Shown one piece after another: positions 27,439 through 36,137 of a stretch of 64,000 bases of DNA; the stretch's first letter is position 1, and every line of letters begins with the position of its first letter. The stretch is from Sinomonas atrocyanea (GTDB lineage: Bacteria > Actinomycetota > Actinomycetes > Actinomycetales > Micrococcaceae), in NCBI RefSeq assembly GCF_001577305.1, contig NZ_CP014518.1:930001-994000 (forward strand). Reading direction: 5' to 3'. The notes beneath the pieces are model-generated. The model saw only the letters and a program-made list of their open reading frames with translations, had not been told where the DNA came from and searched no databases. Made by a program: the position numbers and the translations under genes.

Positions 27439-27977
27439 GGATGTGGCGGTACCCGCCCCCGAGACGGATAAACCGAGAGGGGCCAATCGTTTGTGATCGG
27501 CTGGGTGTGACGGCGGGGGAACAGGGCCCCGTTGCGGGGACGCTCTGGCGCTGCTGCGACAGACGCGGGCATGGCCTGGGAGTGCGCGGCGGGGGCGGGA
27601 ACGCTGCTCCTGGTCGAGGCTGGCAGCGCCCGAGTGGCCGTGCGTCTGGCAATGGGCGACGTGCAGTGCCTGCCGTGCAGGCGCCCCGAGGGGAGGATCC
27701 CTGTTCGAGGGGCTCTCGCGGTCCCGCGATCGCGGGCCCATTGCCCCCGGCGGAGCCCGCTCGGTGCGGCGCCGCTGTGCCGGCCCGGGTGGCCGGAGGG
27801 CCGACCGTGGTCACGGGGCAGGGGAGGGCCGGGCTGCGGCCCCGTGGCCGGTGGCCAGCCCCACATCGCGCCGGTCCGGCCTGCTCTCCAGGCAGGGCGG
27901 CCATTTGGGCCCGGCCCGTTCTTGCCCACGCCCTGCCCGGGCTCGGGTGGGGTGTGGCCCGTCTGGCCCGCGGGCCT
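27439..27977. other. intergenic region
   Basis: 540 bases between two minus-strand small genes. All frames are GC-rich and low in hydrophobic periodicity; no gene, repeat or terminator recognised. Confidence 0.3.
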
Positions 27978-28301
27978 TCAGTGTGCGGCTGGGGCCCGGA
28001 TCCCGGGCGGGACGTCTGCCCGTGGAGGGAAGCGGATTTGGGTCCGGCCGGTCCCGTCAGCGGCCGGAGAGGGCCTGCACGGCGGCGGTGCCCCGAGGGA
28101 GAGCACGCTGAGCTGTTCTTCGGTCATCGAGTACCTGGCCTCGTCGGGCAGGGTGTCCAGGGCTTGGCAGAGGGCGGCGCATCTGGCCGTGTAGTCCTGC
28201 TGCACCGCCTGTTCGAGCTCCCGGCGTGTCTGCCCGGGGACGGCCTGGAGGCCAAGGAGTGTCCGGATGGCCTCGTCCGGGTAGTCCGACTCGTTCTCCA
28301 T
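27978..28301 (-). CDS. small hypothetical protein
   Basis: 107 aa from the ATG at 28301, with AGAGGA about 10 bases upstream. The first 70 residues are acidic and helical (DEAIRTLLGLQAVPGQ, RRELEQAVQQDYTARCAALC, MTEEQLSVLSLG). The remainder is Pro/Arg-rich and probably disordered. No known domain recognised. Divergent from the degenerate receiver gene at 28670. Confidence 0.6.
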   Translation of the reverse strand: MENESDYPDEAIRTLLGLQAVPGQTRRELEQAVQQDYTARCAALCQALDTLPDEARYSMTEEQLSVLSLGAPPPCRPSPAADGTGRTQIRFPPRADVPPGIRAPAAH

Positions 28302-28669
28302 CGCTGCAGTTCCTCTCACTCGTTCCCCGCTCTCCCGGTTCCGGTCCGCGCGGTACTCCTGCCGGACCACCGCCCCCGGCGGGGGCTGTGCCTCGCGCCC
28401 GGGGGACTCGGCGCCACAATAGTCTCGGATGAGGCGGGGGCCGCCGGGGCCGGCCCACGGATCGGGGCTTCCGGGGCCTGAAGGGGAACGGCCGCACCGA
28501 GGGCTCGGGGGAGGAGCCTGGAGAGCACCGGCTGCACTCCTGGGCTGAGCCGGCGCCGTGCCTCCTCCAGCGACGCCATCGCGTCCTGTGCTGTCATCCG
28601 GTGTCGTGTTCGGGTGCTGCTCTGTTTTGTGGCATGCCTTGTGCATATGGTCAAGGCCTGCCTGGAATC
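28302..28669. other. divergent intergenic region
   Basis: 368 bases between 28301 (minus) and 28670 (plus). The AT-richer part at 28600-28660 (TTTTGTGGCATGCCTTG) is the likeliest promoter zone. No gene seen. Confidence 0.3.
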
Positions 28670-29050
28670 ATGGACGGTCCTGTCCTGGTCCGGCCTTTGG
28701 AGCAGGGGGTGGCTGTGGCCGCTGGGGATGAGGGTGCCGGGGCCGGGGGAGTGAGGGTGTCCCTGGTGATCGGGAACGGGCTGGCCGGGGAGTGCTCGTC
28801 GGCGCGGTGTATCCGGGCGCTGGGGCCGGATGCGACGGTCCTGGACTCCGGCATCGCGGACGGGAAGGGCGTCCAGGTCTGCCTCGAGGCGAGGGAATCG
28901 GTTCCCGGGCTGGGGTGTGTGGTCCTGGTCAGCTACCCGGACGAGGCCGCAGGGCACGGTGCCGGGGACTGCGAGTTCGTGCTGCGGGAGGTCGCCGGCC
29001 ACGGCCTGGTCGAGGCGGTCAGGCGTGCCGCCGCCCGGGAGGACCAGTGA
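28670..29050 (+). CDS. degenerate, shortened receiver-domain protein
   Basis: 126 aa (start uncertain: ATG 28670, or a GTG nearer residue 28). Residues 28-120 follow a NarL/DevR-type receiver. VRVSLVIGNG is strand 1, with the acidic pair replaced by I34-G35. D59 is kept in VLDSGIADGKG. Then come VVLVSYPDE and EFVLREVAGHGLVEAVRRAA, where the invariant Lys is R106. About 20 residues of helix 1/strand 2 are missing, and no output domain follows. Phosphorylation is unlikely without the acidic pair; it probably acts as a pseudo-receiver. The TetR gene starts 58 bases downstream. Confidence 0.6.
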   Translation: MDGPVLVRPLEQGVAVAAGDEGAGAGGVRVSLVIGNGLAGECSSARCIRALGPDATVLDSGIADGKGVQVCLEARESVPGLGCVVLVSYPDEAAGHGAGDCEFVLREVAGHGLVEAVRRAAAREDQ

Positions 29051-29107
29051 GCAGGCGGCCGGCGGGCGACGGCTGCGGTGCCCTGCCTGCCCGGGGCAGG
29101 GGCGGGC

Positions 29108-29704
29108 ATGGGTGAGGGAGGGGATGCGCGGGGGCGGATCGAGGCGGCCGCCTACCGGCTGTTCGCCGAGCGGGGGATCCGAGCCACGGCCGTCGAGGAC
29201 ATCCTGGCTGCCTGCGGGGCCGCCCGGGCGACCTTCTACAGCGTCTTCGGCTCCAAGGACGGGATCGCCCTGGCCTACCTCGAATGCCTCTACCAGGAGC
29301 GCAGGGCCGCGATCGGGGCGGCCGTGGCCTGCCGCGGCGACGGGCCCGAGGCCCTGGCCGGGGTGTTCGACGTCTTCGACGTGGTGGTCGGGGGCGGCCG
29401 GCTCCCCGGGGGCTCCCTCGTCCAGGTCCTGCTCGAGCTGGGCCTGGCACACCCGGTCGGGCGGGCGAGCCTGGACTACTTCGCCCGCCTCCGGGAGGAC
29501 CTGGCCGCCCTGGCCGCCGAGCGTGGGATCGCGGATCCGGTGGGGTTCGCCCGTGACTGCCAGCTGCTGCTCAAGGGCACCCTGGTCTCCGCCGCGGAAG
29601 GCGACCCGGACGCGGTCGAGACCGGCCGCCGGCTCGCCAGGATGCTGGTCCGCAACTACTGCTCCTGTCCCGACGCGCGCGGCGGGGACGGGTCCCTGGG
29701 GTGA
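29108..29704 (+). CDS. TetR-family transcriptional regulator
   Basis: 198 aa from the ATG at 29108. N-terminal helix-turn-helix: RIEAAAYRLFAERGIRAT, then VEDILAACGAARATFYSVFGSKDG (about 9-50), followed by the helical ligand-binding/dimer domain. FYSVFGSKDGIALAYLE is typical of the AcrR/YxaF-like subgroup. It ends in a Cys-containing tail (YCSCPDARGG). The target is not evident; the small gene at 29891 or the divergent unit at 28301 are candidates. Confidence 0.85.
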   Translation: MGEGGDARGRIEAAAYRLFAERGIRATAVEDILAACGAARATFYSVFGSKDGIALAYLECLYQERRAAIGAAVACRGDGPEALAGVFDVFDVVVGGGRLPGGSLVQVLLELGLAHPVGRASLDYFARLREDLAALAAERGIADPVGFARDCQLLLKGTLVSAAEGDPDAVETGRRLARMLVRNYCSCPDARGGDGSLG

Positions 29705-29890
29705 TCCGGGCGCCCGCGGCCGGGTGATGGCGCCGGTCGCAGGGCCCAGCCCTCGCCGGTCCGCGGTACTGCTGGGGCGGAGGTGCCTGAAGGGAAAGGG
29801 AGACGGGGGTCGGGGCTTTTTACAGGATTAGTCCGTGATCTGCTAGGGCCCTATGGACAGAATGACCGTTCTGTCTCCACACTTCCTGGC

Positions 29891-30121
29891 ATGGCAGAGA
29901 TCATGGCAGCTGGGGCCATCGACTACCGCTTGGAGCCGCTGGAGCGCGAGGAGACCCTTGCCCTGCAGGTGCTGGGCATCCTGCATGAGGTCCTGGCCCG
30001 TCCGGGCCTGTCCGAGGAGGCCAAGGACGGGCTGCGCCGGCTCATCGAGGCCCACAGGGACCATCCCGAGCGGGCCCTGCTCGAGCACCTGTGCTGCCTC
30101 CGGACCGCAGCGGGCAGCTGA
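29891..30121 (+). CDS. small helical protein, paralogue of 20924
   Basis: 76 aa. Residues ~22-72 (LGILHEVLARPGLSEEAKDG, LRRLIEAHRDHPERALLEHL) align closely with the 101-aa protein at 20924, including the ILxExLxxP helix, the A-H-R-D/H-D-R-P turn and the LEHL helix. The function is unknown; such a pair suggests two variants of an adaptor or sensor subunit. The start is ATG at 29891 or 29903; neither has a strong ribosome site. About 190 bases separate it from the TetR stop, enough for its own promoter. Confidence 0.6.
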   Translation: MAEIMAAGAIDYRLEPLEREETLALQVLGILHEVLARPGLSEEAKDGLRRLIEAHRDHPERALLEHLCCLRTAAGS

Positions 30122-30322
30122 GAGGGATGGACGCCGCGGGCGTGCCGCCCACCGTCCCCACGGCCCCGCCCGTCCGGGGCCGGAGGTCCCGGGCCCTGTG
30201 CGGGCCCGTGGACGCGGCGGTGCGCTCCGCCAGGGGCCCACACGGGTGCCGCCGGGGGTCGGCCGTGCAAGGGCTCGGGCGGTGCGGGGCGCTGGGGCTC
30301 TGGGCAGCTCGGGGGTGCCGCT

Positions 30323-30946
30323 GTGGCGCTTCCAGTGAGCCGGGGCGCCCCTGCCGCAGGCCTTCTCCGGCCCCCGCAGTCCCGCCATGTCCACAGGTCA
30401 GGGGGGTGCGCCCTTCCAACGTGCCTCCCGGGCGGTCGGGCATTGGGCCCGGAGGAGCTCGGGGAGCTGCTGGAGCAGCTGCGGGTCCTCGCCGGCCTCC
30501 CGCAGCCTGCCGCGCCCGTGCCGTCGGTGCCCCGGGCCCCTGCACCGTCGCACTCCCACCGCGCAGCGGGACGGCCCGGGGCGGCCCAGGGGAGCGGTTC
30601 GGTGGGGGTGAAGTTTCGGCGCCAGCTGCACCGGGTCGTGGAGTTCTCGGCCTCCTGCGGGCGCCTGCCGTCGATCGGCCGCCCCGCCTCCGCGGAGGAG
30701 CGCAGGCTCGGGATGTGGCTCCATCGGCAGCGACGCCGACACCGCGACCGGATCGCCGCGGCCGCGGAGGCCGCCCTCCTCGCCCGGGCCCTGGGCAGTG
30801 ACTGGGCCAGGACTCCGGGCCTGGGCGCTGGCCGCCGGGGAAGCGCAGGCGAGGCTGCCGGGGACACGGCCCGGGGATGGCCGGCCCTCGACGGGCGCGG
30901 CGCGGGGCCCGGTGGCCAGAGCGGTGGCTGGCAGGACGCAAACTGA
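30323..30946 (+). CDS. protein with a helicase-associated (HA) domain
   Basis: 207 aa as drawn from GTG 30323, but the true start may lie nearer residue 40 (LGPEELGELLEQLRVLAG). Residues 98-161 (FRRQLHRVVEFSASCGRLPS... EERRLGMWLHRQRRRH... LGSDW) match the HA domain pattern W/F-x2-L-x2-hhxF-x4-GRxP... LGxWhxxQR. HA domains bind DNA or RNA next to helicase cores, but no helicase is fused here. The Pro-rich linker before it and Gly-rich tail are probably disordered. Function unknown. Confidence 0.5.
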   Translation: MALPVSRGAPAAGLLRPPQSRHVHRSGGCALPTCLPGGRALGPEELGELLEQLRVLAGLPQPAAPVPSVPRAPAPSHSHRAAGRPGAAQGSGSVGVKFRRQLHRVVEFSASCGRLPSIGRPASAEERRLGMWLHRQRRRHRDRIAAAAEAALLARALGSDWARTPGLGAGRRGSAGEAAGDTARGWPALDGRGAGPGGQSGGWQDAN

Positions 30947-31358
30947 GGCGGGGAACGGACATCCCTGGGCCCGGCACCGGCTGCAACGGCCTGGAGGTCG
31001 CCGCCGCGCACCCTCGGGGCCTCGGGTGCTCCTGATCCGTCACGGAGCCCCGGACGGCCGTTCGGCACTGAGCGGCTTCCGCGGCCAAGGGCGGGAAGGG
31101 GGCCGGGGCCTGCCTTGTACATGTAGGACCTTGGCAGTCCGGGGCCGCGAACCGGTGTCGGCGGCGTTCGGAGGGTGCGAGTTGCGCGTCGGCCCTCACT
31201 GGGTATGTCCATGGGAGGGGTGTTGGGGGGACAGTCCTTTGGGGCATCCCGGGCAGGCCGGGCGGTTGCCTGCGGGGTGCCGGACTGGCATGGTGGAAAG
31301 GGGCCTTGAGCAGCAGGGCCCCGAAGCGACCGCCGACACCATGCCCTGGTGAGGAACC
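30947..31358. other. intergenic region
   Basis: 412 bases. No convincing gene on either strand. The promoter of the small gene at 31359 is expected here; no further signals recognised. Confidence 0.3.
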
Positions 31359-31565
31359 ATGGAAGATCCCCGACTCCTTGCACGGAGGATGGTCGGGCAG
31401 GACCCTGCCTGCATCAATGACCTCTGGCTGCGGTACTGGGCCAACGGCGGCGACGTACACAGGGCTGAATTCGACGCCCACCTCAGCAGCTCCGATGACT
31501 GGGAGGCATTCGAACTCAAGGTCCTCGCCTGGGCCATCGAAGACCTGTCCGGCCAGTTGCACTAG
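31359..31565 (+). CDS. small acidic hypothetical protein
   Basis: 68 aa, preceded by GTGAGGA at good spacing. Well-structured composition, all helical, with aromatic and acidic residues (INDLWLRYWANGG, EFDAHLSSSDDWEAFELKVL, AWAIEDL). The shape suggests a small protein-binding factor. No family name can be given. Confidence 0.65.
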   Translation: MEDPRLLARRMVGQDPACINDLWLRYWANGGDVHRAEFDAHLSSSDDWEAFELKVLAWAIEDLSGQLH

Positions 31566-31976
31566 CAGCCGCCGCAGGTTCCCGAGCTGTTCCGTCCAGC
31601 ACCCTGAGCGAACACCCTGCTCTGGACCGTGGCCGTCGGGCGGGTGCTGGGCCCCGGGCTGCGTCCGGGCGGTGCCACCGAGGACCCTCGACGATCCGCT
31701 GCAGCCGGCTCGGGTCTTCGTGGGCTCATCGGAAGCCCCTCCGGCTCGAAGCCGCCCCGCCGCCTCGAGCCCATGGATTGGTTATCTTGCTCGGATGGGC
31801 TAGTCGCGCCGCGGCTCATCTGCCGGCAGTGACCGACTCAGTCGGTGCTGGCGCTGGCGCCACGCCTTGGCGTACGCACCGGGTCTCGGGGGGGATCGGC
31901 GAAGCAGGTGCCAGACAGTGTGGTTCTCGGACGGCTTGGGCTCTGTATGCTCCTGTGCGTGACCAGAGGAGGGGCC
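31566..31976. other. intergenic region
   Basis: 411 bases upstream of the ankyrin gene; frames lack coding character. Confidence 0.3.
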
Positions 31977-32693
31977 GTGCCTACGGACGAGGACCGCGCA
32001 GACGTGTTCGTGTCCATCCGGTCGGGAGATGTCGAGGCGCTGCAGAAGGTGCTCGCCGCCCGCCCTGTGCTTGCCGCCTCCCGCCTCGGCGGTATGGCGC
32101 GAGGACGGACCCCCTTGCATGTCGTGACCGACTGGCCTGGCTATTTCCCAAACGGCCCCCGCATTGCACAGGTGCTGATTGGCGCCGGCGCGGACGTCGA
32201 TGCCCGGGAGAACGAGGACGGGACGGGGGAGACTCCGCTGCACTGGACGGCGAGCAGCGACGACGCAGACGTTGCGCGCGTCCTCATCGATGCGGGCGCT
32301 GACCTCGAGGCCCCCGACGGCTCGATCGGCACGCCGCTGGACAACGCGGTCGGCTATGGCTGCTGGAACGTTGCCCGGCTGCTCGTCGAGCGCGGCGCGA
32401 GGGTGGAGAAGCTCTGGCATGCCTCGGCGCTGGGTCTGCTCGACCGCATCGAGGACTTGCTGGGTGACCCGGCGAACTCGACGGAGGCGGCCATCGACCA
32501 GGCCTTCTGGCATGCCTGCGCCGCCGGGTACCGGCGTGCTGCTGCGCTCCTCTATGAGCGGGGAGCAAACCTGGCCTTCACACCGGCCTACGGCCACGGA
32601 ACTGTTCTCGATGCGGCGTCGAGCCATGGAACGCAGCGGGGCAGCCTCATCGGATGGCTCGAGCAGCTGGGCGCGCACCGCACCACCGACTGA
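31977..32693 (+). CDS. ankyrin-repeat protein
   Basis: 238 aa from GTG 31977, which has AGAGGAGG five bases upstream; the frame is open further upstream. Four to five ankyrin units are visible: GRTPLHVVTDWPG... VLIGAGADVDAREN, GETPLHWTASSDDADVARVL (then IDAGADLEAP), GTPLDNAVGYGCWNVARLLV with ERGARVEK, and a C-terminal pair (FWHACAAGYRRAAALLYERG). No signal peptide, so a cytoplasmic protein-binding scaffold; the partner is unknown. Confidence 0.88.
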   Translation: MPTDEDRADVFVSIRSGDVEALQKVLAARPVLAASRLGGMARGRTPLHVVTDWPGYFPNGPRIAQVLIGAGADVDARENEDGTGETPLHWTASSDDADVARVLIDAGADLEAPDGSIGTPLDNAVGYGCWNVARLLVERGARVEKLWHASALGLLDRIEDLLGDPANSTEAAIDQAFWHACAAGYRRAAALLYERGANLAFTPAYGHGTVLDAASSHGTQRGSLIGWLEQLGAHRTTD

Positions 32694-33035
32694 CGGTCAA
32701 CGGGGTCGACCGCCGCCTCCCTGTCAGGAACTAGGTCTGGGCCAGGAACTGGGTTTGGCCCGGCAGCAGGGGCCGTCCTCTGTTCCTCGTGGGTTCCGCT
32801 CGCCCACCGTGCATCGTGCTTCAGCCAAGCAGATACCCAGAGCCTGGGCGCGCGATCATTGCCGATCCCGCTGATCTGGGGCACGAGTGCGCGGGTGGTC
32901 CTGATCCCGATCCGCGATGGATGGGGCATGGCCGGGACAGTGCTGCCCCTGTCTGGGCCCGGTCCGAGTGCGCGCTCCGAGTGGGGAATCCATCGAAGGC
33001 TGTGGTGATGCCGGGGCGCTGTGCGGGCTGCCCTT
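32694..33035. other. intergenic region
   Basis: 342 bases between convergent genes; nothing recognised. Confidence 0.3.
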
Positions 33036-33698
33036 TCAGCGGGAGTGCGGCGGTGGGGCTGGGGTGGTGGTGCCGCCCGGGGCGGCGGGTGCGGGGCGGT
33101 AGCCGAGCCTGGCGAGGAGGGCGGAGAGGCAGGCGGAGAAGTCCTTGGGGGTGAGGGCCAGCTCGGTCCTGATCTGGGCGTTGGTCCTGCCCTGTCGGAT
33201 CAGGGACCAGAGGGCGCACTCGGGCGCGGGGGCCTCCTTCAGCAGGGCGTCGGCCCTGAGCTCGTGCAGCAGGGCCCGGGCGGCCTTGGCGGTGGGCAGC
33301 TGCTCGCCTGCTGCTACGCGCCGGAGGGCCTGGACCAGTCCGTCCACGCGGGCGCTCTGGAAGACGTATCCGTCGGCGTCGGCGAGGGCTGCGGCGCGCA
33401 GGGCCATGGGGCCGTCGTAGGTGGTCATGATGATGCAGCGGGTGCGGGAAGCTGCCTCGCGGAGGGCGCGGCAGGCCTCGATCCCCGTCCCGTCGGCGAG
33501 GCGGTTGCCCACCAGCACCACGTCGGGTTCGGCCGCGGTGGCGGCCGGGAGGGCGGCCAGGATGGTGCCGGCCTCCCCGACGACGTCGAAGCCCTCCTCC
33601 CGCAGGAGCTCGGCGAGGCCGTCCCGGACCGGGGCGTGGCCGCTGAGGATGAAGACGCGGGTCGCCGCGGGGATGGTTCCGATTGCGGGGTTGTCCAT
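33036..33698 (-). CDS. pseudo-receiver NarL/DevR-like regulator
   Basis: 220 aa from the ATG at 33698. Receiver fold at 14-130: the acidic pair is replaced by S19-G20 (VFILSGH), the phosphoacceptor by G64 (VVLVGNRLADG) and the Lys by Q114 (YVFQSAR), while T92/T93 and the overall NarL pattern remain. Residues ~152-205 keep the shape of a LuxR helix-turn-helix (LWSLIRQGRTNAQIRTELAL, SALLARLGYRP). It therefore cannot be phosphorylated in the usual way, and regulation must be through ligand, protein partner or level. The C-terminus is Pro/Gly-rich. No cognate kinase is adjacent. Confidence 0.72.
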   Translation of the reverse strand: MDNPAIGTIPAATRVFILSGHAPVRDGLAELLREEGFDVVGEAGTILAALPAATAAEPDVVLVGNRLADGTGIEACRALREAASRTRCIIMTTYDGPMALRAAALADADGYVFQSARVDGLVQALRRVAAGEQLPTAKAARALLHELRADALLKEAPAPECALWSLIRQGRTNAQIRTELALTPKDFSACLSALLARLGYRPAPAAPGGTTTPAPPPHSR

Positions 33699-34007
33699 GG
33701 CCGTATCTCTGCTTGTGCGTACGGTGCCCTGTCCAGCTCCGCTGTGGTCTCTTGGCTCCCATGCTCCCGGACCGGTCCTGTCAGGGCTAGAGGCGTAGTT
33801 CCCCTCGCGCATGCCGCCGGCTCCGGCGTGGGCGCCGGCGAGGCGCTGCAGGAGGGCCGTGCCGACGTCCAGGAACATCTGCCAGGGCCAGGGCCAGGGC
33901 CAGGGCCGGCCGTGCCCCGTACCCGGCGCATGGACTGCCGGCCCGTGTGTCCCGTGGTTCCCCGCGGCTGATCTGTTCGTCCAGCACCGCAGAGCAGCCT
34001 GTGGGCA
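33699..34007. other. intergenic region with a short hexamer repeat
   Basis: 309 bases between minus-strand genes. It contains four tandem CCAGGG units at 33882-33905. No gene seen. Confidence 0.4.
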
Positions 34008-34808
34008 TCAGGGGTGCGGCCCGAGCACCGGCAGGCCGTAGTGGCCTGCCACGAACGCGAAGTCTGGGTCGGGGCCGACATTCTCGGAGGCCAGCTGGTG
34101 CAGGTCGTTGCTGCCGGGTCCGAGGCCCTCGTCTGTGCGTCGGTCCCAGTATGCCCAGCACCTGCCGAACAGTGTCTTGGATGCGTAGGAGATGCCGAGG
34201 GGCTCGGAGCCGTCGTCGAGGACCTGCATCCTGATCGCCTGGGCCAGGAGGGTGGTGAGGTCGCGGTCCTCGCCGTAGATCGCTGTGGCGGTGAGGACCT
34301 GCAGCGATTCGGTCAGCCCGGGCACTGTCGGGGCCAGCTGCTCGAGGGCGGCCAGTGTGCCGCGGTCGTCCACCTTCACCCACCATCCGGCGCGGGGCAG
34401 GCGGATGCGGTAGAGGGAGCGGTCCATCTGCCAGTCGACCGATACCGACCACGGCGCATCGACGCCGTTGGCCGCTGCGTCGGCGGTGACCTGCGCGATG
34501 TAGTCCTCGACGGTCATGCCGATCGACTCCGCGGCCCTGGCCACGCCGGCCCTTTCGTGGCGGAAGCCGGTCAGGACCTCCGCGTAGGCGCAGCGGCGGT
34601 CCTGGGCGAGGTAGATCGTCGATCCCACGGTGTCATACCTGCCGCGGCGGTCGGCCGTCGTGACGCTGGGCGAGATCGGCAAAGGCCCCACGATCGGGTT
34701 CTTCCGCACGGAGAGCGCGCCGTGGCGGTCCTTGGCTATGCGGAACGCCTCCTCGCCGCCCGCTGCGATGAGCCGGAGGCCGGTCCCGGCGCAGGTCCGC
34801 TCGCTCAC
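34008..34808 (-). CDS. RES-domain toxin
   Basis: 266 aa. RES-family signature: FRI (22-24), GRYDTVGSTIYLA (56-68) with the conserved Arg and Tyr, and E77 (AYAEVL). Later SLYRIRLP and 'LGISYASK' also fit. Known RES toxins degrade NAD+ and are blocked by Xre/MbcA/ParS-type antitoxins. The GTG start overlaps the antitoxin stop (GTGA), the standard antitoxin-first order. At ~266 aa it is longer than the usual ~150-230 aa; the extra length is mostly C-terminal. Confidence 0.8.
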   Translation of the reverse strand: MSERTCAGTGLRLIAAGGEEAFRIAKDRHGALSVRKNPIVGPLPISPSVTTADRRGRYDTVGSTIYLAQDRRCAYAEVLTGFRHERAGVARAAESIGMTVEDYIAQVTADAAANGVDAPWSVSVDWQMDRSLYRIRLPRAGWWVKVDDRGTLAALEQLAPTVPGLTESLQVLTATAIYGEDRDLTTLLAQAIRMQVLDDGSEPLGISYASKTLFGRCWAYWDRRTDEGLGPGSNDLHQLASENVGPDPDFAFVAGHYGLPVLGPHP

Positions 34809-35185
34809 GCGGCGTAGGTGTCATCGACGAAGGCCTCGGCGGCGCCGATGACCTCCCGCACCTTCTGCTGCTGGATGCACAGGACGGGGAGCTCCTCGTC
34901 CAGACGGGGGTTGGCGCCCAGGAGCCAGGCCAGCGCGACATGCTTCCCCTCGGCCATCTCGAGGGTCTTCCAGACCCGGTAGCCGAGCCTGAGGCGCGCC
35001 TCCTTGGCCGGGCGGGGGTCCGGGCCGTCGGGCTTGGCCCAGCTGTAGGGGGAGGTCCGGTCCTTGACGCCCGCCATGGTCTGGACCACGGTCGCGCCGA
35101 CGTTCTGGTTGAGCTCACGTACCAGGTCATGGATGTTCATCCGCGAAGCGTCCTGGTGGATCTGGTTTCGGATGGCGGCTTCCAT
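34805..35185 (-). CDS. antitoxin of the RES toxin (Xre/MbcA/ParS-like)
   Basis: 126 aa from the ATG at 35185 (GGGG three bases upstream). The N-terminal helical part (IHDLVRELNQNVGATVVQTM) leads to a toxin-binding C-terminus: LRLGYRVWKTLEMAEGKHVA, then LAWLLGANPRLDEELPVLCI, the 'hxWL.ssNpxLdgxxP' pattern of MbcA/ParS antitoxins. It overlaps the toxin by 4 bases and should also autoregulate the operon from the 35186-35536 gap. Confidence 0.8.
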   Translation of the reverse strand: MEAAIRNQIHQDASRMNIHDLVRELNQNVGATVVQTMAGVKDRTSPYSWAKPDGPDPRPAKEARLRLGYRVWKTLEMAEGKHVALAWLLGANPRLDEELPVLCIQQQKVREVIGAAEAFVDDTYAA

Positions 35186-35536
35186 GTCCCCATACTCGCA
35201 GGCCCTGACTGCTAGGGCAACGGAAAAACCATATGAAAACCAACACTCAATCCTGCTTGGAAGCGGCCTTGGCGAAATACTTAGGACCTGGGAATCCTCC
35301 TTCTCCTCGGAAGCAGGTAGTCGCGATGGTGGAGCGAGTACCGTGCTGTCTCCGAGTGGAGTACAGACCACGCTCGCCGTCGCGGGGCCCAGGCCCGATG
35401 CTGGGTGCATCGGGGCGCTGGTGGCTCGGCGGGACAGCACGGCCTGGCATCGCCCTGACTCTGCCGGGTCCTACCGGACCCCGGGGCGCAGCGGACGGCG
35501 CCGCTGCCGGTCCCAACCAACCGAAGGAGAGACACC
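35186..35536. other. divergent intergenic region
   Basis: 351 bases between the toxin-antitoxin operon (minus) and the secreted protein (plus). A local AT-rich stretch at 35210-35285 is the likeliest toxin-antitoxin promoter and operator. No gene seen. Confidence 0.35.
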
Positions 35537-36046
35537 ATGAACCACAGGAGCAGAACCCTCAGCGCACTCGCAGCCGCCGGCCTCGCTGTGGCGTGCCTGG
35601 GCGCATCGCCGGCCCTGGCCTCCTCAGGCCACACTGTGAGCCTGACGACGACGCAGCACGGCACCTGGACCGAGTCCGGGGACACCGATTTCTGCACGAA
35701 CGAGGCCATCAGTCCGACCATCACCGGCAACTCCGTGATGCACGTGACATATTTTCCGGCTGGCGACGAGGTCTGGGGAACCTTCACCACCGAGGGAACC
35801 GGCAGCTACGTCCAGCCCTCGACGGGCCTGGTCTACTCCGGGCGGGTGACGGTCTGGGGCAACTTCAATGTCAACGAGCAGAACCAGAACCAGACCTTCA
35901 CCGCCACGTTCGACCTCACCGCGGTCGACTCCTCCGGGACGGTCCACACCGAAGTCGGCCACATCGTGGAGCACGTTGCCTACAACGCCGCCGATCCCAC
36001 GTCCCCGATCGTCTCGTTCGGCAACTTCACCGGCACCTGCAGCTGA
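35537..36046 (+). CDS. secreted hypothetical protein
   Basis: 169 aa with AAGGAG before the ATG. Sec signal peptide at 1-29 (RSRTLSALAAAGLAVACLG, cut after ALA-S). The mature part is a Thr/Ser-rich beta domain (HGTWTESGDTDFC, GTFTTEGTGSYVQP, FTATFDLTAVDSSG) with two Cys, one near the start and one at the penultimate residue, suggesting a ring-closing disulfide. Function unknown. Expression as a single gene is likely. Confidence 0.8.
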   Translation: MNHRSRTLSALAAAGLAVACLGASPALASSGHTVSLTTTQHGTWTESGDTDFCTNEAISPTITGNSVMHVTYFPAGDEVWGTFTTEGTGSYVQPSTGLVYSGRVTVWGNFNVNEQNQNQTFTATFDLTAVDSSGTVHTEVGHIVEHVAYNAADPTSPIVSFGNFTGTCS

Positions 36047-36137
36047 CCCGCGTCCCCGATCCTCCTGCACGCGGCTTCAAAAGGAGACGTTCCCAAGGTG
36101 GGTCCTCGCCGTGTCGCCCGGTGGGCCTGCGCCACGC

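Noticed and set aside
33882..33905. (CCAGGG)4 as a functional repeat
   Set aside because: Too short and simple; likely slippage.
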